A stretch of 64,000 nt of DNA from assembly GCA_034003625.1 (NCBI GenBank), contig JAVEYG010000006.1, forward strand, positions 62,001-126,000, read 5' to 3'. Position 1 is the first letter of the stretch, and every line of letters begins with the position of its first letter. The notes beneath the pieces are model-generated. The model was not told where the DNA came from. It did not search any database and was given only the letters and a program-made list of their open reading frames with translations. Source of the stretch: GWE2-42-39 sp034003625. Its GTDB lineage: Bacteria; Bacteroidota; Bacteroidia; Bacteroidales; Prolixibacteraceae. The position numbers were made by a program, and so were the translations under genes. This document shows, piece by piece, positions 11,101 through 21,200 of this stretch.

Positions 11101-11332
11101 ATTTTATTTGAATACTATCCAGATTAGCTGCCGATTCAAAACTGAAATTGGCGGCATTGGTTTCAACCAGCGGGTTTAGCTGGCCGTATATTTTCCATTC
11201 GTATCCGTTGCCCGGGTGATTATTGACCCGGTAGGTATAAGTATCCCCCACAGTAGGGGTAAAAGCATCCTGGGCCGCCACATACGTGACGGCCAGGATT
11301 GATAAGATCAATATCAGGATGCTTCTTTTCAA
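5195..11332 (-). CDS. Giant secreted surface protein with type B T9SS C-terminal sorting domain (2,045 aa)
   Basis: Signal peptide (about 1-20, ending VAAQ). Then: a two-domain PKD-like module shared with the two upstream genes (about 21-226); an Ig-like domain; three nearly identical 160-aa repeats (about 311-797) of the pattern LTVSGTVCSPDFTTYTINF and DQAICSGEAIPALTVTV; a further Ig/Fn-like domain; seven Ig/cadherin-like domains with NDSDPDGD-type motifs (about 887-1567); a DUF11-like domain (ADLAITKTAPPILRINEEIT); two PKD-like domains; an eighth cadherin-like domain; and the gliding-motility-type sorting domain opening with FFVPNAFSPNGDGVND and ending SGSVYLDR. Expected to be exported by the T9SS and held at the cell surface with the downstream PorP/SprF. 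It starts 8 nt after the 270-aa gene. Probable adhesin or surface-layer component; ligand unknown. Confidence 0.9.
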   Translation of the reverse strand: MKRSILILILSILAVTYVAAQDAFTPTVGDTYTYRVNNHPGNGYEWKIYGQLNPLVETNAANFSFESAANLDSIQIKWIKTGAYYLLVTETGANGCTNTKAIRIEAVAIRNKGLVLNLTSSQCYSATLNDVQVNLTFKDGNDNPLGGANFPITVNYTLNGTAQTAQTVSYANQYITIPGSALASNPLSDTNNTIVITGATDISNQTIQPVTDAGQNTHAHIIYGLPSAALMVSDATICSGGTAAIILSGSVPGVNYQLRLDNDDSNVGSAQAGTGGDLTFTVSPVASAAYNILATNTATNCSVELSDQAVVTVNPLPTLTVSGTACSPDFTTYTINFTSDGTVTSTAGTVSGSQVSGIPAGVNVTLTATLNGCTTTQNVTAPDCSCPPVAAPISGGDQAICSGEAIPALTVTVGPGETADWYATATGGAALLTGNTSYTPAATLVGIFTYYAETRNTTSNCKSSIRTAVSLTVNPLPTLTVSGTVCSPDFTTYTINFTSDGTVTSTAGTVSGSQVSGIPAGVNVTLTATLNGCTTTQNVTAPDCSCPPVAAPISGGDQAICSGEAIPALTVTVGPGETADWYATATGGTALQSGNLSYVSAEPATGSYTYYAETRNSSSGCKSSTRTAVTLTVNPLPTLTVSGTVCSPDFTTYTINFTSDGTVTSTAGTVSGSQVSGIPAGVNVTLTATLNGCTTTQNVTAPDCSCPPVAAPISGGDQAICSGEAIPALTVTVGPGETADWYGTATGGAALLTDNTSYTPSETEGGMYVFYAETRTISTNCKSPVRTAVVLTIDALPVGGVIAGGGTVPAGANNTELTLLGHFGTVDRWQESTDGGVNWTDIANTTTSLTVINLSQTTQYRAVITNGVCPSVISGTATVTVTGGGGPVNRPPVAMNDINNTLMNSEVSGNVLTNDSDPDGDTIALILTPYAFPSNGTVALKADGTYTYTPDKDFIGEDFFLYVICEVGTNPVLCDTAIVTIEVRPNIPGNREPVANEDEFSTSVNQAVSGDVLMNDFDPDMDNLTISGVTSNVKNGVLDFRQDGTFTYTPNAGFEGTDQFIYELCDDASPSLCSRATVTITVKALGGGNNAPFAADDAAFVTGDPVTGNVSLNDSDPDGDDLTFTIFSVPSKGTVSMKPDGAYEYILDEGVLGGSDQFVYQVCDDGEPVKCNKATVYVTIIVNRSPLAVDDDLLCLPGETKTGNVLINDSDPDEHDLTVKTTPVSGPFNGTVTLSANGSFSYTPNAGFSGKDSVKYEVCDNGVPVKCTQALVLITIEDTTNVDRQATNDINSTIQNQPVSGNVLTNDDDYFEAKSVTTLYTQPLHGSVLLNANGAYTYTPESSYSGEDYFQYVVCTDDPPADCDTMKVTITVVKIKNGPVANNDETETVTGTPVTSNLLSNDYSPSGEPMQLNVQPVSGPSYGSVVISPDGNYTYTPANGFSGTDQFTYEVCGQLSEICSRAVVSISVRKQENNLIFAADDAFFTYGTAVSGNILSNDIYQVSTLQLNLSPLNNPLHGTVVINADGSFTYTPNDGYEGVDHFVYEICDRNSGICDNATVSVTVLPAPVQYADLAITKTAPPILRINEEITFELQVTNLGNSKAVNVRIGDYLPGYIKNAVYRIGASATSRVWTNTLSLGDLEVNQSVVIYITGIVGETAPETITNLSSVVSDVWDPNFVNNIAVAKTTVNRSPKIVIAGGTTISLGCCNTEGVIIDASQSAGETTLRYRWEPAIYLDDPTSAKPRFIPGGNTEYTLTVTDENGLKSTETIRVQIVDCPDAVTDGLVFVESPTTIIIADGSESTGAGISFRWWTFDGIILNGQTNSTAQISGLGKYYLEVTDIYGCSNIDSLIVGQYIQAIADTAEMDLNKTIDINVVANDIPQGDIDPSSISIKDPPDHGLAVVVGDSLINYTPDQYYAGTDEFVYVICDYFQNCDEATVLVIINDQAFFVPNAFSPNGDGVNDRFEVVGIAKYNRVKIEIINRWGNAVYKSENYGLGEGKDGYWDGTANAGLRLGQGPVPAGTYFYIMQFDNGEKVSGSVYLDR
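8941..10400 (-). repeat. Three 480-bp in-frame tandem repeats inside the 2,045-aa gene
   Basis: The string TGGGCAAGGGGTTGACCGT recurs at 9421, 9901 and 10381, exactly 480 bp (160 codons) apart, and long stretches between, such as the block around 9200-9420 and 9680-9900, are almost identical. The low divergence suggests recent duplication or gene conversion; copy number is likely to vary between strains and is a risk for misassembly. Confidence 0.9.
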
Positions 11333-11340
11333 GAGTTAAA

Positions 11341-12153
11341 CTATTCTGCTGTAATTGTTGTAGTATGAGGCCGTGAAACTGCCGTAGTGGCATCTTTCGA
11401 ACCTGTTCCATTATCAGAAATAGACCAACCTGATCCTGACTGAATTGTACTGATCGTTATTTCAGAAGAAAAATCAGCAGCATCACCAGCAGCATCGTTC
11501 GCATTTGTATAGGTATTCCCGTTGTCAACTACAAAGCGAAGTGTAACGGAAGTTCCTTCTGTAACAGTTACCGTGCTTCCAGAAACGGTGGCTGTTCCTG
11601 TCTGAACAGTTGGTGCCCCCCAAGAGTATCCAGCTACTGCAGTATTTGCAAAATCAAACCTCCATGAACCTTGAGGATTTGTTGCAGTAATGGTGTAATC
11701 CAGGGTAGCATTTCCATGATCATATTGAGGCTCTCCTTCATTCAGACTCACTACAACCGCCGCATCATAACAAGCGGTGGCGGCATCAGCTGCAATGACA
11801 GCATAGAATCCATTGGCGGCGATGGTTACCTTCAGTACCTTTTCATTCGTACATGAAGTTTCCGTCACAGTTTCCACAACATGTACATAATAAACATCGT
11901 CTGCCTCAACGGTAGAGGCCCATTTAATGCTTATTGAATCACCTGATGTCGAAGAAAGGGTCGCATCAGTTCCGGCACTTGTAGTTAAATTTCCCTCGGT
12001 AACAGACCACGCATAAGTACTTCCAGCATTTTCTGTCACTTTATACGAGTGTGTTGCCCCCGGATAAGGCGCAGTACCCGTACTTTGAGCCATTACGTTT
12101 GCACTAATGCCCACCCCTGTCAGCAGGCATACTAAAAAAATCAGTTTTTTCAT
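11341..12153 (-). CDS. Secreted two-domain PKD-like module protein (270 aa), probable companion of the giant proteins
   Basis: A signal peptide (MKKLIFLVCLLTGVGISANV, then MAQ) is followed by a PKD-like domain (YPGATHSYKV, YAWSVTEG, ISIKWAST, YYVHVVETVTETSCTNEKVL) and a second beta domain starting around ANGFYAVIAADAATACYD. The same order is found at the C-terminus of the 3,936-aa protein and the N-terminus of the 2,045-aa protein. It ends SRPHTTTITAE, parallel to the end of the upstream giant (GVPNTSEITTD), with no sorting domain. ATG at 12153 is chosen because it opens the signal peptide; the frame reaches back to 12195. It lies 52 nt after the upstream giant and 8 nt before the downstream one. 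Function not known; a linking subunit is my inference. Confidence 0.75.
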   Translation of the reverse strand: MKKLIFLVCLLTGVGISANVMAQSTGTAPYPGATHSYKVTENAGSTYAWSVTEGNLTTSAGTDATLSSTSGDSISIKWASTVEADDVYYVHVVETVTETSCTNEKVLKVTIAANGFYAVIAADAATACYDAAVVVSLNEGEPQYDHGNATLDYTITATNPQGSWRFDFANTAVAGYSWGAPTVQTGTATVSGSTVTVTEGTSVTLRFVVDNGNTYTNANDAAGDAADFSSEITISTIQSGSGWSISDNGTGSKDATTAVSRPHTTTITAE

Positions 12154-12205
12154 TGTTGTAAAATTTTGGTTTAACATTAAAATTTGAATTTTCATTATTG
12201 TCTTT

Positions 12206-15200
12206 TTAATCTGTTGTTATTTCCGAAGTATTGGGCACGCCCCAAAGGGTCACCGTATCTTCGTTATCCGTCAGGTTGGTTTCCGGGGTATTGAATTCGT
12301 CGTACACATTCGAGATGATGAAGGTGTAGGTTTTATCAACCCCTGCCTGATTGGAAACAATGTACTCAATTGAAGTGGAAGCCCCGGAGACCAATACCCC
12401 GCTTGCGGAATATTCGGTTGTCGGCCCCACCTTAATCTCGTAATCGAAGCTCCAGTTGCTGGCGCCCCCTGTCTTGTTTATTGTCCAACTTGCGACCGAA
12501 GTCCCGGTGTCGCCCGACTGGCATTCATCACCGGCATCCACTACCGTCGCGTTAAAGGTATTTTCCAGGATTACCACCGAAAATTCGGCTTCGGTGTAAC
12601 AGCCCGAGCTGTTGGTCTTCCGTACCACGATTTTGTAATCATTGCCCGAGGTCGGTATAGAGCTTCCCCAGGTAATAATCACCGCGGCCGGATTGGTCGT
12701 GTTGATCGAATACGTATTGGCATTGTCTGCCGTCAGTTCCGTATCGTCCTTATCAAGGACTTTCCATTCATAATCACTACCGGGCTCAGCAGTTCCGCTG
12801 TCCACAGTATAGGTATGCTGTGAGCCCTGATAAGGCTTGTAGCCGGAACCGTCCGCAGATATGGTTCCATCGGTTGAAATGTTGGTCAATACCGGGTTTT
12901 CGTTGACCACTACGGTAAATGAGAAGCTGCTCCCATTCCCGTTTTCATCTTCGGCCTGGTAGGTCACGGAGGACGTCCCGACCGGGAAGTCGTAGTTACT
13001 TGCATCGCCTGTTTCATTTGTTACGTTGTTAATACCGTTAGTTATCGAGTATGTCATTATTAAATCTCCGAATGCAGAACAATTGTCGACCACATCCGTA
13101 GCATCAAGAGCCAATAAGGTCAGTGTATTGGTACCATTATCACAGATGGTATATATGTAGTTTCCACCCGTATGCACGGGGTCTATCGAATTTTTAAAGG
13201 CTTCCTGGTAAACCGGCGCTTCGGTGTCGCTGGGCGTGACGGAAAGCGTGTTGGAAGCAATGCGGCAGTCTTCATCGTCCAGCCCGCTACTGGTTTCCGA
13301 CACCACGATACGGTAGAGGTTCCCCTCAACCCATGTATTAAAACCAAGCACTGTTGTTGCCGTGCCGGTAACATTTGGACTGTTTTCCACCAAATCTGTC
13401 CAGTTTGTTCCGCCATCGGAACTTTCCTGCCACTGGTAAACGTAGCTTCCGCTGCCGGTTACGGTGGCAGTTAATTCAGCAGACGCCCCGGCACAAACAG
13501 GAAGGTCAGTGATGGCCGCCGTCACTTCCGGTCCGCAATGAGCAAAGCTGATGGCCGATACGGTCAGCGAATTGGCGTCATTATTCCTCAAAACCAGGGC
13601 AACCGTGGAAGCCGACGGCCCGGTTTTAAAAGTAAAGCCGTACGTTGATCCGTTGTTGTACATGGCATTGTTGTTCACCACATCGCCATCCAGCGTAACA
13701 TCGAAGTCAAAGGGCGAAGTCCCGCTTACCCCGGTCAGTTTTATTTCGTAGGTGGTGTTGCTGCACACGGGAACCGTTTGGCTGTATAGCTGCCCGGTAC
13801 CTGAAGTGGGCGAACCGGTAATCAGGTTGTCTGCCAAAGTTCCTGTACACAGCGAACCGTCGATACAGGGCGCGTTGGTTACAGTGATTACCTGCTGACA
13901 AGTGGTCTGGTTACCGTTGATGTCGGTTACTGTGTACGTGCGGGTAATGGTACGCGGGCACGACAGCGAAGTAACATCGTTGTGGCTTACCGTGCTGATC
14001 CCGCAATTGTCGCTGGCGCCAATCCCGCCTGCTGTGGTTTCTGCATCCGGCACATCGTTCAGGGTCGAAACCGTAGTATTGGCCGGACAACTACTGATTA
14101 CCGGGGCGATGTTGTCGCTCACTGTGACGGTGAACGAACAGACAGCCGTGTTGCCGTTGGTATCGGTCGCGGTATAAGTAACTGTGGTAGTCCCGGTTGC
14201 AAAACTGTCGCCCGGACCGTAATCGGAAACAAAGCTGGCAACCTCGCAATTATCACTGGCCGTTGGTGCTGTCCAGTTTACATTGGCAGAACAAAGCCCC
14301 GGTTCCACGTTCACGGTAATATTTTCCGGACAGTTGGAAATCACCGGGTCGGTTTCGTCGATGGTAATGGTGGCCGGATCAGAATTTACACTACTACAAG
14401 TGCCACTTTGCACCACGGCGCGGTATTGGGTGGCAACCGCCAGGTTGGTGGCCGTATACGTTGTATTTGTGTTGCTGATGTCGGTCCAGTTGCTCCCGTC
14501 AGTCGAATACTGCCATTTCACTACCGAACCGGTATGGCCCGACAACGTAAGCAGGGTGCTGTTGGTACCGTAACAAACCGATGTTCCTCCGCTGATGGAG
14601 CCGCCCACGGTTGGCGGGGCAACAACCATTGTAATTCCACTGCTGGTGGCCGGGCTTCCGGTAGCGCAGGTGGCGTTGGAAGTGAGCACAACCGTGATCA
14701 CATCGCCGTTGGCCAAAGCCGCATCGGTATACGTTGCGCTGTTGGTCCCCACATCGGAGCCGTTCTTTTTCCACTGGTACGAAGGCGAACTTCCGCCGTT
14801 GGTCGGCGTGGCCGTGAAGGTAACGCTGGTACCCTCGCATACCGTGTGGCCCGGGTCGGCGGCAATGCTCACGCTTACCGGCAGGTTGGGATTCACTGTC
14901 ATGGTAATCTGGTTACTGGTGGCCGGGCTTCCGGTAGCGCAGGTGGCGTTGGAAGTAAGCACGACCGTGATCACATCGCCGTTAGCTAAAGCCGCATCGG
15001 TATAGGTTGTGCTGTTGGTCCCCACATCGGAGCCGTTCTTTTTCCACTGGTACGAAGGCGAGCTGCCCCCGTTGGTTGGAGTGGCCGTAAACGTGACGCT
15101 CGTACCGTCGCATATCGTGTTGCCCGGGTCGGCGGCAATGCTCACGCTTACCGGCAGGTTGGGGTTCACCGTCATGGTAATCTGGTTACTGGTGGCCGGG

Positions 15201-18200
15201 CTTCCGGTAGCGCAAGTGGCGTTGGAAGTGAGTTCCACCGTGATCACATCGCCGTTAGCCAAAGCCGCATCGGTATACGTTGTGCTGCTGGTCCCCACAT
15301 CGGAGCCGTTCTTTTTCCACTGGTACGAAGGCGAGCCGCCCCCGTTGACAGGCGTGGCCGTGAAAGTGACGCTGGTACCCTCGCATATCGTGTTGCCCGG
15401 GTCGGCGGCAATGCTCACGCTTACCGGCAGGTTGGGGTTCACCGTCATAGCAATGCTGTTCGAGGTGGCCGGGCTTCCGGTAGCGCAGGTGGCGTTGGAA
15501 GTAAGTTCTACCGTGATCACATCGCCGTTAGCTAAAGTCGCATCGGTATACGTTATGCTGTTGGTCCCCACATCGGAGCCGTTCTTTTTCCACTGGTACG
15601 AAGGCGAGCTGCCTCCGTTGACAGGCGTGGCCGTAAACGTGACGCTCGTACCGTCGCATATCGTGTTGCCCGGGTCGGCGGCAATGCTCACGCTTACCGG
15701 CAGGTTGGGGTTCACGGTTAATGTTGCCGCGCCACTGGTGATTTCATCAACTCCGCAAGGGCCGGTTACAATTACCTGGTATTGGTAGGCGCTCATTCCG
15801 GTTGTGACACTGGTTATGGTAAGCGATGATGAATTGGCCCCGGAAATATCGCCGAACCCGCTGCCTGTATTTACCTGCCACTGATAGGTGGGCGTCCCGC
15901 TAATTGCAGATGCCGTTACCGAGAAGGTTGCATTTTGTCCTTCGCAAACGGTTTGGTTTTGTGGCTGAACCGATAGGAAAAGGTTTTCGCCAACGGTGAC
16001 CGTGAAACTACACTCATCGGAATTTCCGCAGTCATCGGTGGCAGTCCATGTTACTGTGGTTACCCCGGTATTGAAAGATACCCCGTTGAGCGAAGGCCCC
16101 GAACCAGTGGTTGCCCCGGTTAATACGTAAGACAATGCCGGGCTGGTATCGCAATTATCGGTTGCCGTAGCATCCCAATTCGTATCGCCGTGGGTGTAAT
16201 TGCATTCCCCGGGATCAACCGTCACGTTTTTATTCGTTGTACAGCTTGCAACCGGATCTTCTGTATCAAGAATGTATGTATAGGTTTGTGTACATTCGCG
16301 GGTCACCGTGGCAATGATGTTCCCGTTGTATTTTATATCGAAAGTTACTTCATAGGTACGGGTGCGTGTCACTTCGCATTCTGTTCCAGAAGGCGTATCC
16401 AGTGTGGTAACCAAGCCTGTATCGAGGGTCAGGATGCTGTTATCGATCAGTGTTTGTAACCAGGATGGCAAGGTATAGGTTGGATTGGTTATCGGAAAAC
16501 CGGTTGGGTTACAACCCAGGTCGTCATCTTCAGGACAGGTGAGCACAAACTGGTTTTCGCGTGCGGCATATACCTTTTGCACTTTGGCCCCGGCAGGATT
16601 GGCCGAACCATCGGCGGCATTCCAAGTGATGGTGGTTTCGCCCAGATTAAAATTCTGCAGCCCGATCGTATTGATGCCGGTACCTGGCGAACTGATTGTA
16701 GTTGCCCCTGTTTGCGTATAGGTAAACACGGTTACCGTGCAATTATCGGTCGCCCCGGGGTTGATGTCGCGGGCGCCGCTTCCATCGTCGAATGCAGCAA
16801 AATCGACTGGCACATCGGTTGCCGATTCCGATGAGGTGACGGCAATAATTATATCGTCGAGCGGGTTGTTAAAGTTAATTTCCGGGTCGGTATTGTCAGG
16901 AAGATTTGAAACGGTATATTCTCCCGTGGCCTGGCAACTGTTGACGTCGGTCACAGTTACATTGTATGTCCCTTCCGTCAGGCCCGTCTGGTCTTCAGCC
17001 GTCGGGTTCAATCCGCTGCCGTCCAGTGTGGTCCAGGCATAAGTGTATGGCCCGGTTCCACCCGAAACGGTAATATCAATTTCCCCGTTCGAGTAGCCGC
17101 TGCAACTCACATCGACAGGCGTTCCTGAAACGGCAACCTGCACGACCGTAACCGTAACCGGATAATTGATACTGGTACAACCGTGAGTTGAGTTTCTCAC
17201 CGTCAGCACCGCATTGTATGTTCCTGCCAGGGCCCCCGCCGGCACGGTAACCGTAATGGGACTGGCAGAAAGGGCGGCATTTGTTACATCCACAAAACCA
17301 AATCCTTCGGCTGTGCCGTCGAAATCCAGTGAATACTGGTTAGGGGCGCCGGCTGCGCCACTGTATGCCAGGCTGGCTGTAGTGACGCCCTTGCACACAA
17401 TGGGATTACTGCCGGGCGTAATGGCAGGCAGGACATACACATTTACATATACTTCGGAGCGGGTTGGGGTCAAGCAACCATTGTTGACAGCCTCCACCCA
17501 ATAGGAAACTTTTCCGGGAGTACTCAAGGTTGGCGTTGTGTAACTGGTCGTTCCGGAAGCCAGCAAGCTCCCGCCGGTCTGGGCACTGTACCAGTCAATG
17601 GTTCCGGCGCTGGCCGTTGCATAAATGGTTGAGGTTCCTGTACCGCAAACCGTACCGTGTGTAACTGTCAGGATAGTGGGGGTTGAAGTAACCGTAACGG
17701 TAACCGCCAGGCGGCTTTGCGATTCGCAGCCGTTTTCGGTTTGGCTGGCATAATAGGTGTTCCCGTCCACCAACAGGGTTGTTCCGGGCAGGATACTTCC
17801 CCCGACAGGGGCATTGTACCAGATGATATTGCTTCCTGTCACCGAAATGTCGCTGATGCGCGGCGTAGCCGAGCTGCAGAAACTTTGCGGCGAACTTCCG
17901 GTCGGGGCCGAAGTATCGTAAACCGTTAAAACAGCCGGATCAGTCATGTATAATGAATCGCATCCCGAAGCAGTTTTTGCCATTACCTGATAGTTTGTGT
18001 CTGAAGCCGGAACATTGGCCTGAAGGATGGTCAGGTTCAGGTTGCTGCCGGTACCCGTGGCCGTAACCGCCGGACTCAGGGGATCCCCCTCTGTGTTTCT
18101 CAGCTCATATACCACGCCGCTTTGCGAATTGGTAATGGTGAACGACACATTTCCGGTGACGGGGATACACGATGTGGCATCGCTTACCGCCAACTGTTGA

Positions 18201-21200
18201 AGTGCAGGTTCGGCAGCAGGTTCGGTTACCGTAAATACAAACGGATCGCTCGAAACACCAACGTTATCAGTAACTACCAGATTATATGTCCCGGCAGTTA
18301 ATTCAGTTTGATCCGGCGCTGTGGGATTTAACCCGCTTCCGTTTGAAGTTGTCCATGCATAGGTATAGGGAGAAACCCCTTTGGTAACGGTAACATCAAT
18401 CGCTCCGTCCGAACCGCCATTGCAACTAACATTGGTAACAACTGCCGTTGCTTCCATGGCCGGGTCCCCTGTAAGATGAACATTATCGAAATAGTGGTAT
18501 TCACTGCTGTTTTCCTTCACTGTTATCCTAATCACTACATTATCCCCGTCGGGAACATTGGTACAGGCATAGACAGGAGAAGAAGATGAACCGCCATAGT
18601 CATTATAAATAGATCCGTTGTTGGCAAAAGACTGGTAAGCGCCACCATTGACCGAATATTCAAAAAGAATGTAATCATCTGCGTCAATTGTACCTGTTTC
18701 CCATGTGTCAACCTTAATATTAAGGTTCGTCCACGAACGAATATCAATACTTTCTGAAGTCCAGGTCGATGCACCTGACTGGTTTACTGCCCTCATTACA
18801 TTGCTCTGCACCGAGAAGTTTGTGCTGTTTACACTTGTTGTCCAGTCTCCCTGAGGGTCGTCCATGGTTCCGTTTGCATCAGGAAACTCTTCCTTCCAAA
18901 TTGTTCTGGACCCGGTAATATTACAGTTTGCCGGAAAACTGACAGTTACTGTAGCTGTACAGGTACTTGTATTATTTGCAGCATCTGTGACGGTCAGGGT
19001 CACTGTATTGGCCCCTATATTGCTGGAATTAAATGTTGTTTTATCGAGAGACAAAACCAGACTCCCCGAGGCAGTACAATTGTCAGATGAACCATTATCT
19101 ATATCCTGCGGTGTAATTGTGGCGTTCCCTGTTCCGTCCAATGTAACTGAAATATTCTGGCAAACTGCTGTTGGCGGGGTGGTGTCGGGATTAGACCCGA
19201 CTGTTACATTGTGCGCTTTGGAACATCCCTGCCCCACATGGGTCACGGTAACCGTGTACGTACCGGGGGCCAGGTTGCTGGCTGTTGCCCCAGTTTGGTT
19301 ACCCGCTGCCGCATCCCATTGGTAAGTAAACGAGGGGGCGGGGCTGGTACCGGGCGAACTGGCCGAAACAGTGGCCGATCCGTCGGCTGAGGAGGAACAA
19401 CTTGCATTGGTTATATTGGTGGTAGTCACCACCGGCTCGGGAAATACCTCGATGGTAGAAGAACTTGCACTTGCGGGACAACCATTGTCCCCTGTAACGG
19501 TTACCGAAAACGACTGGGCCAGATAGGAAGTGACAGATGGCGTATACACGGGATTGCTGATCGTTGCACTGCTCAGTCCGGTTGTCGGGTTCCACAAATA
19601 AGCGGGGTTGCTTCCCCCGTTAGTAACCGAGGCGGTCAACTGTACAGGCGTACCGGTGCAAACGGCATAATCGTCGGCTGTAACCGATACGGTTGGTTTC
19701 TGGTTCACAGTCAATACCATTTCGTCGGTTCCCTGGCAGGCCGGCGACGCCCCGGGCTGGTCCTGCGCCGTTAAGGTAAAGGTGTAAGTCCCTGCCGGGA
19801 TGGCGCTGCTCACCGTCGGGTTGGCCACAGTTGTGCTGGAAAGATAAGCGGCCCCTGTACCGGACCAGGTATAATAAATACCCCCCGAACCGTTCAACTG
19901 GATACCTGTCTGCCCTTCGCACATGGTTATGTCTTCCCCTGCATCGGCGTCAAAAGGCGCTATATCAGGAATGATAATATTGTATTCGGTTACCTCGTTA
20001 CAGGAATATTGGTCCCGTACCGTGATGTAATGGCTGGTACCTACAATGTCGGAACCATCGGGCTGGGCCGCAGTGATGGTAAACACATTGCCTGACTGGA
20101 AAGCGCCCCCGTCGATGCTGAACTCATAATCTTCGGCGTTCAACCCGTTCTCCATATTCACGGTAATGGTGGCCACCGGGTTTCCCGCAGCCTGGCACTG
20201 GATCACCTCGGTAGTGGAAGTAACAATCTGCGGAACGTCGATAATGGTCACGGTTTTTTCATAATAAGTCGGCGTTACATCGCAGGGGCAACTGTTGTTG
20301 ACCTTGAAAAGAATCGTTTCATTTCCTTCAATCACACCGTCCGACTGCGCCTTATAATAATAATCGACATAATTGACCCCGATCCCCAGCGTTGCTTCCG
20401 TGGGAAAAGTCCCGTCCCCGATAATGTTTCCCCCCGAATCGGTATAAATAAAATCGACCCCGTTGGTGGCCGTTCCTGAAATAATGATCGGGAACGTAAG
20501 GACGACATTGTTGTCGGCCCCGGGCGCCCTTTGGAAACGGATGTAACTGCCGTCGCAACCTTCGTACATATCGTCGGCATCGCCCGATATTCCTTCAATC
20601 TGGCTCGAAATCTGCACCTCGTTGGAGGTAAAACTGCGGCCTTCGAGGAATACGCCCGAGTCCCATTTCTGGTCGGCAACATCGGCAACAACAATCTTGA
20701 TGTGATAGGTTGCACAAGGCGTAACAGGATGACTGGCAGTCAGCAGGCTCGTCCTTCCGTCGAATTCCATCTCCAGCGAACCATTGCCATTTACGTACTG
20801 TATTAATATTTTACCTTGCGCGTTATACAGATTATCATTTAAATAATGTCCATTATCGACATAGTAACCTTCATTTTCAGGGCTGTAGGAATTCGTAGTG
20901 GCCGAAATTCTAAAATATCCAGTCTGACCATTATACGTGGCTCCTCCGTTGGTATTATCCTGAACCCAGGACCAGGGATGCCCATATCCGCTGGGGCTGG
21001 CAACCAATGCCTGCAATTCTGACGGATAATTCGTTACATAACTGTAGCCTTGCCCGTGTACCGTGTTGATAGCAACGGCTGTACTGGTTGAAGGGATCAA
21101 GGCAATATTTTTGGTTCCGGTGATACCCGGCCCGCTTAATAAAAAGGCAAAAGCATCGTTGTACTGTTCTTCCACAAACTCTGCATATTCTTCAGATGCA

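Noticed and set aside
11341..12208. Frameshift or sequencing error splitting one giant gene into three
   Set aside because: Each of the three proteins has its own complete signal peptide and its own stop, and the modules are homologous, not consecutive parts of one.
13982..15788. Long plus-strand open frames (up to 335 codons)
   Set aside because: Shadows of the 91-aa Ig-like repeats of the giant gene; the repeats in the other frame come from the DNA repetition.
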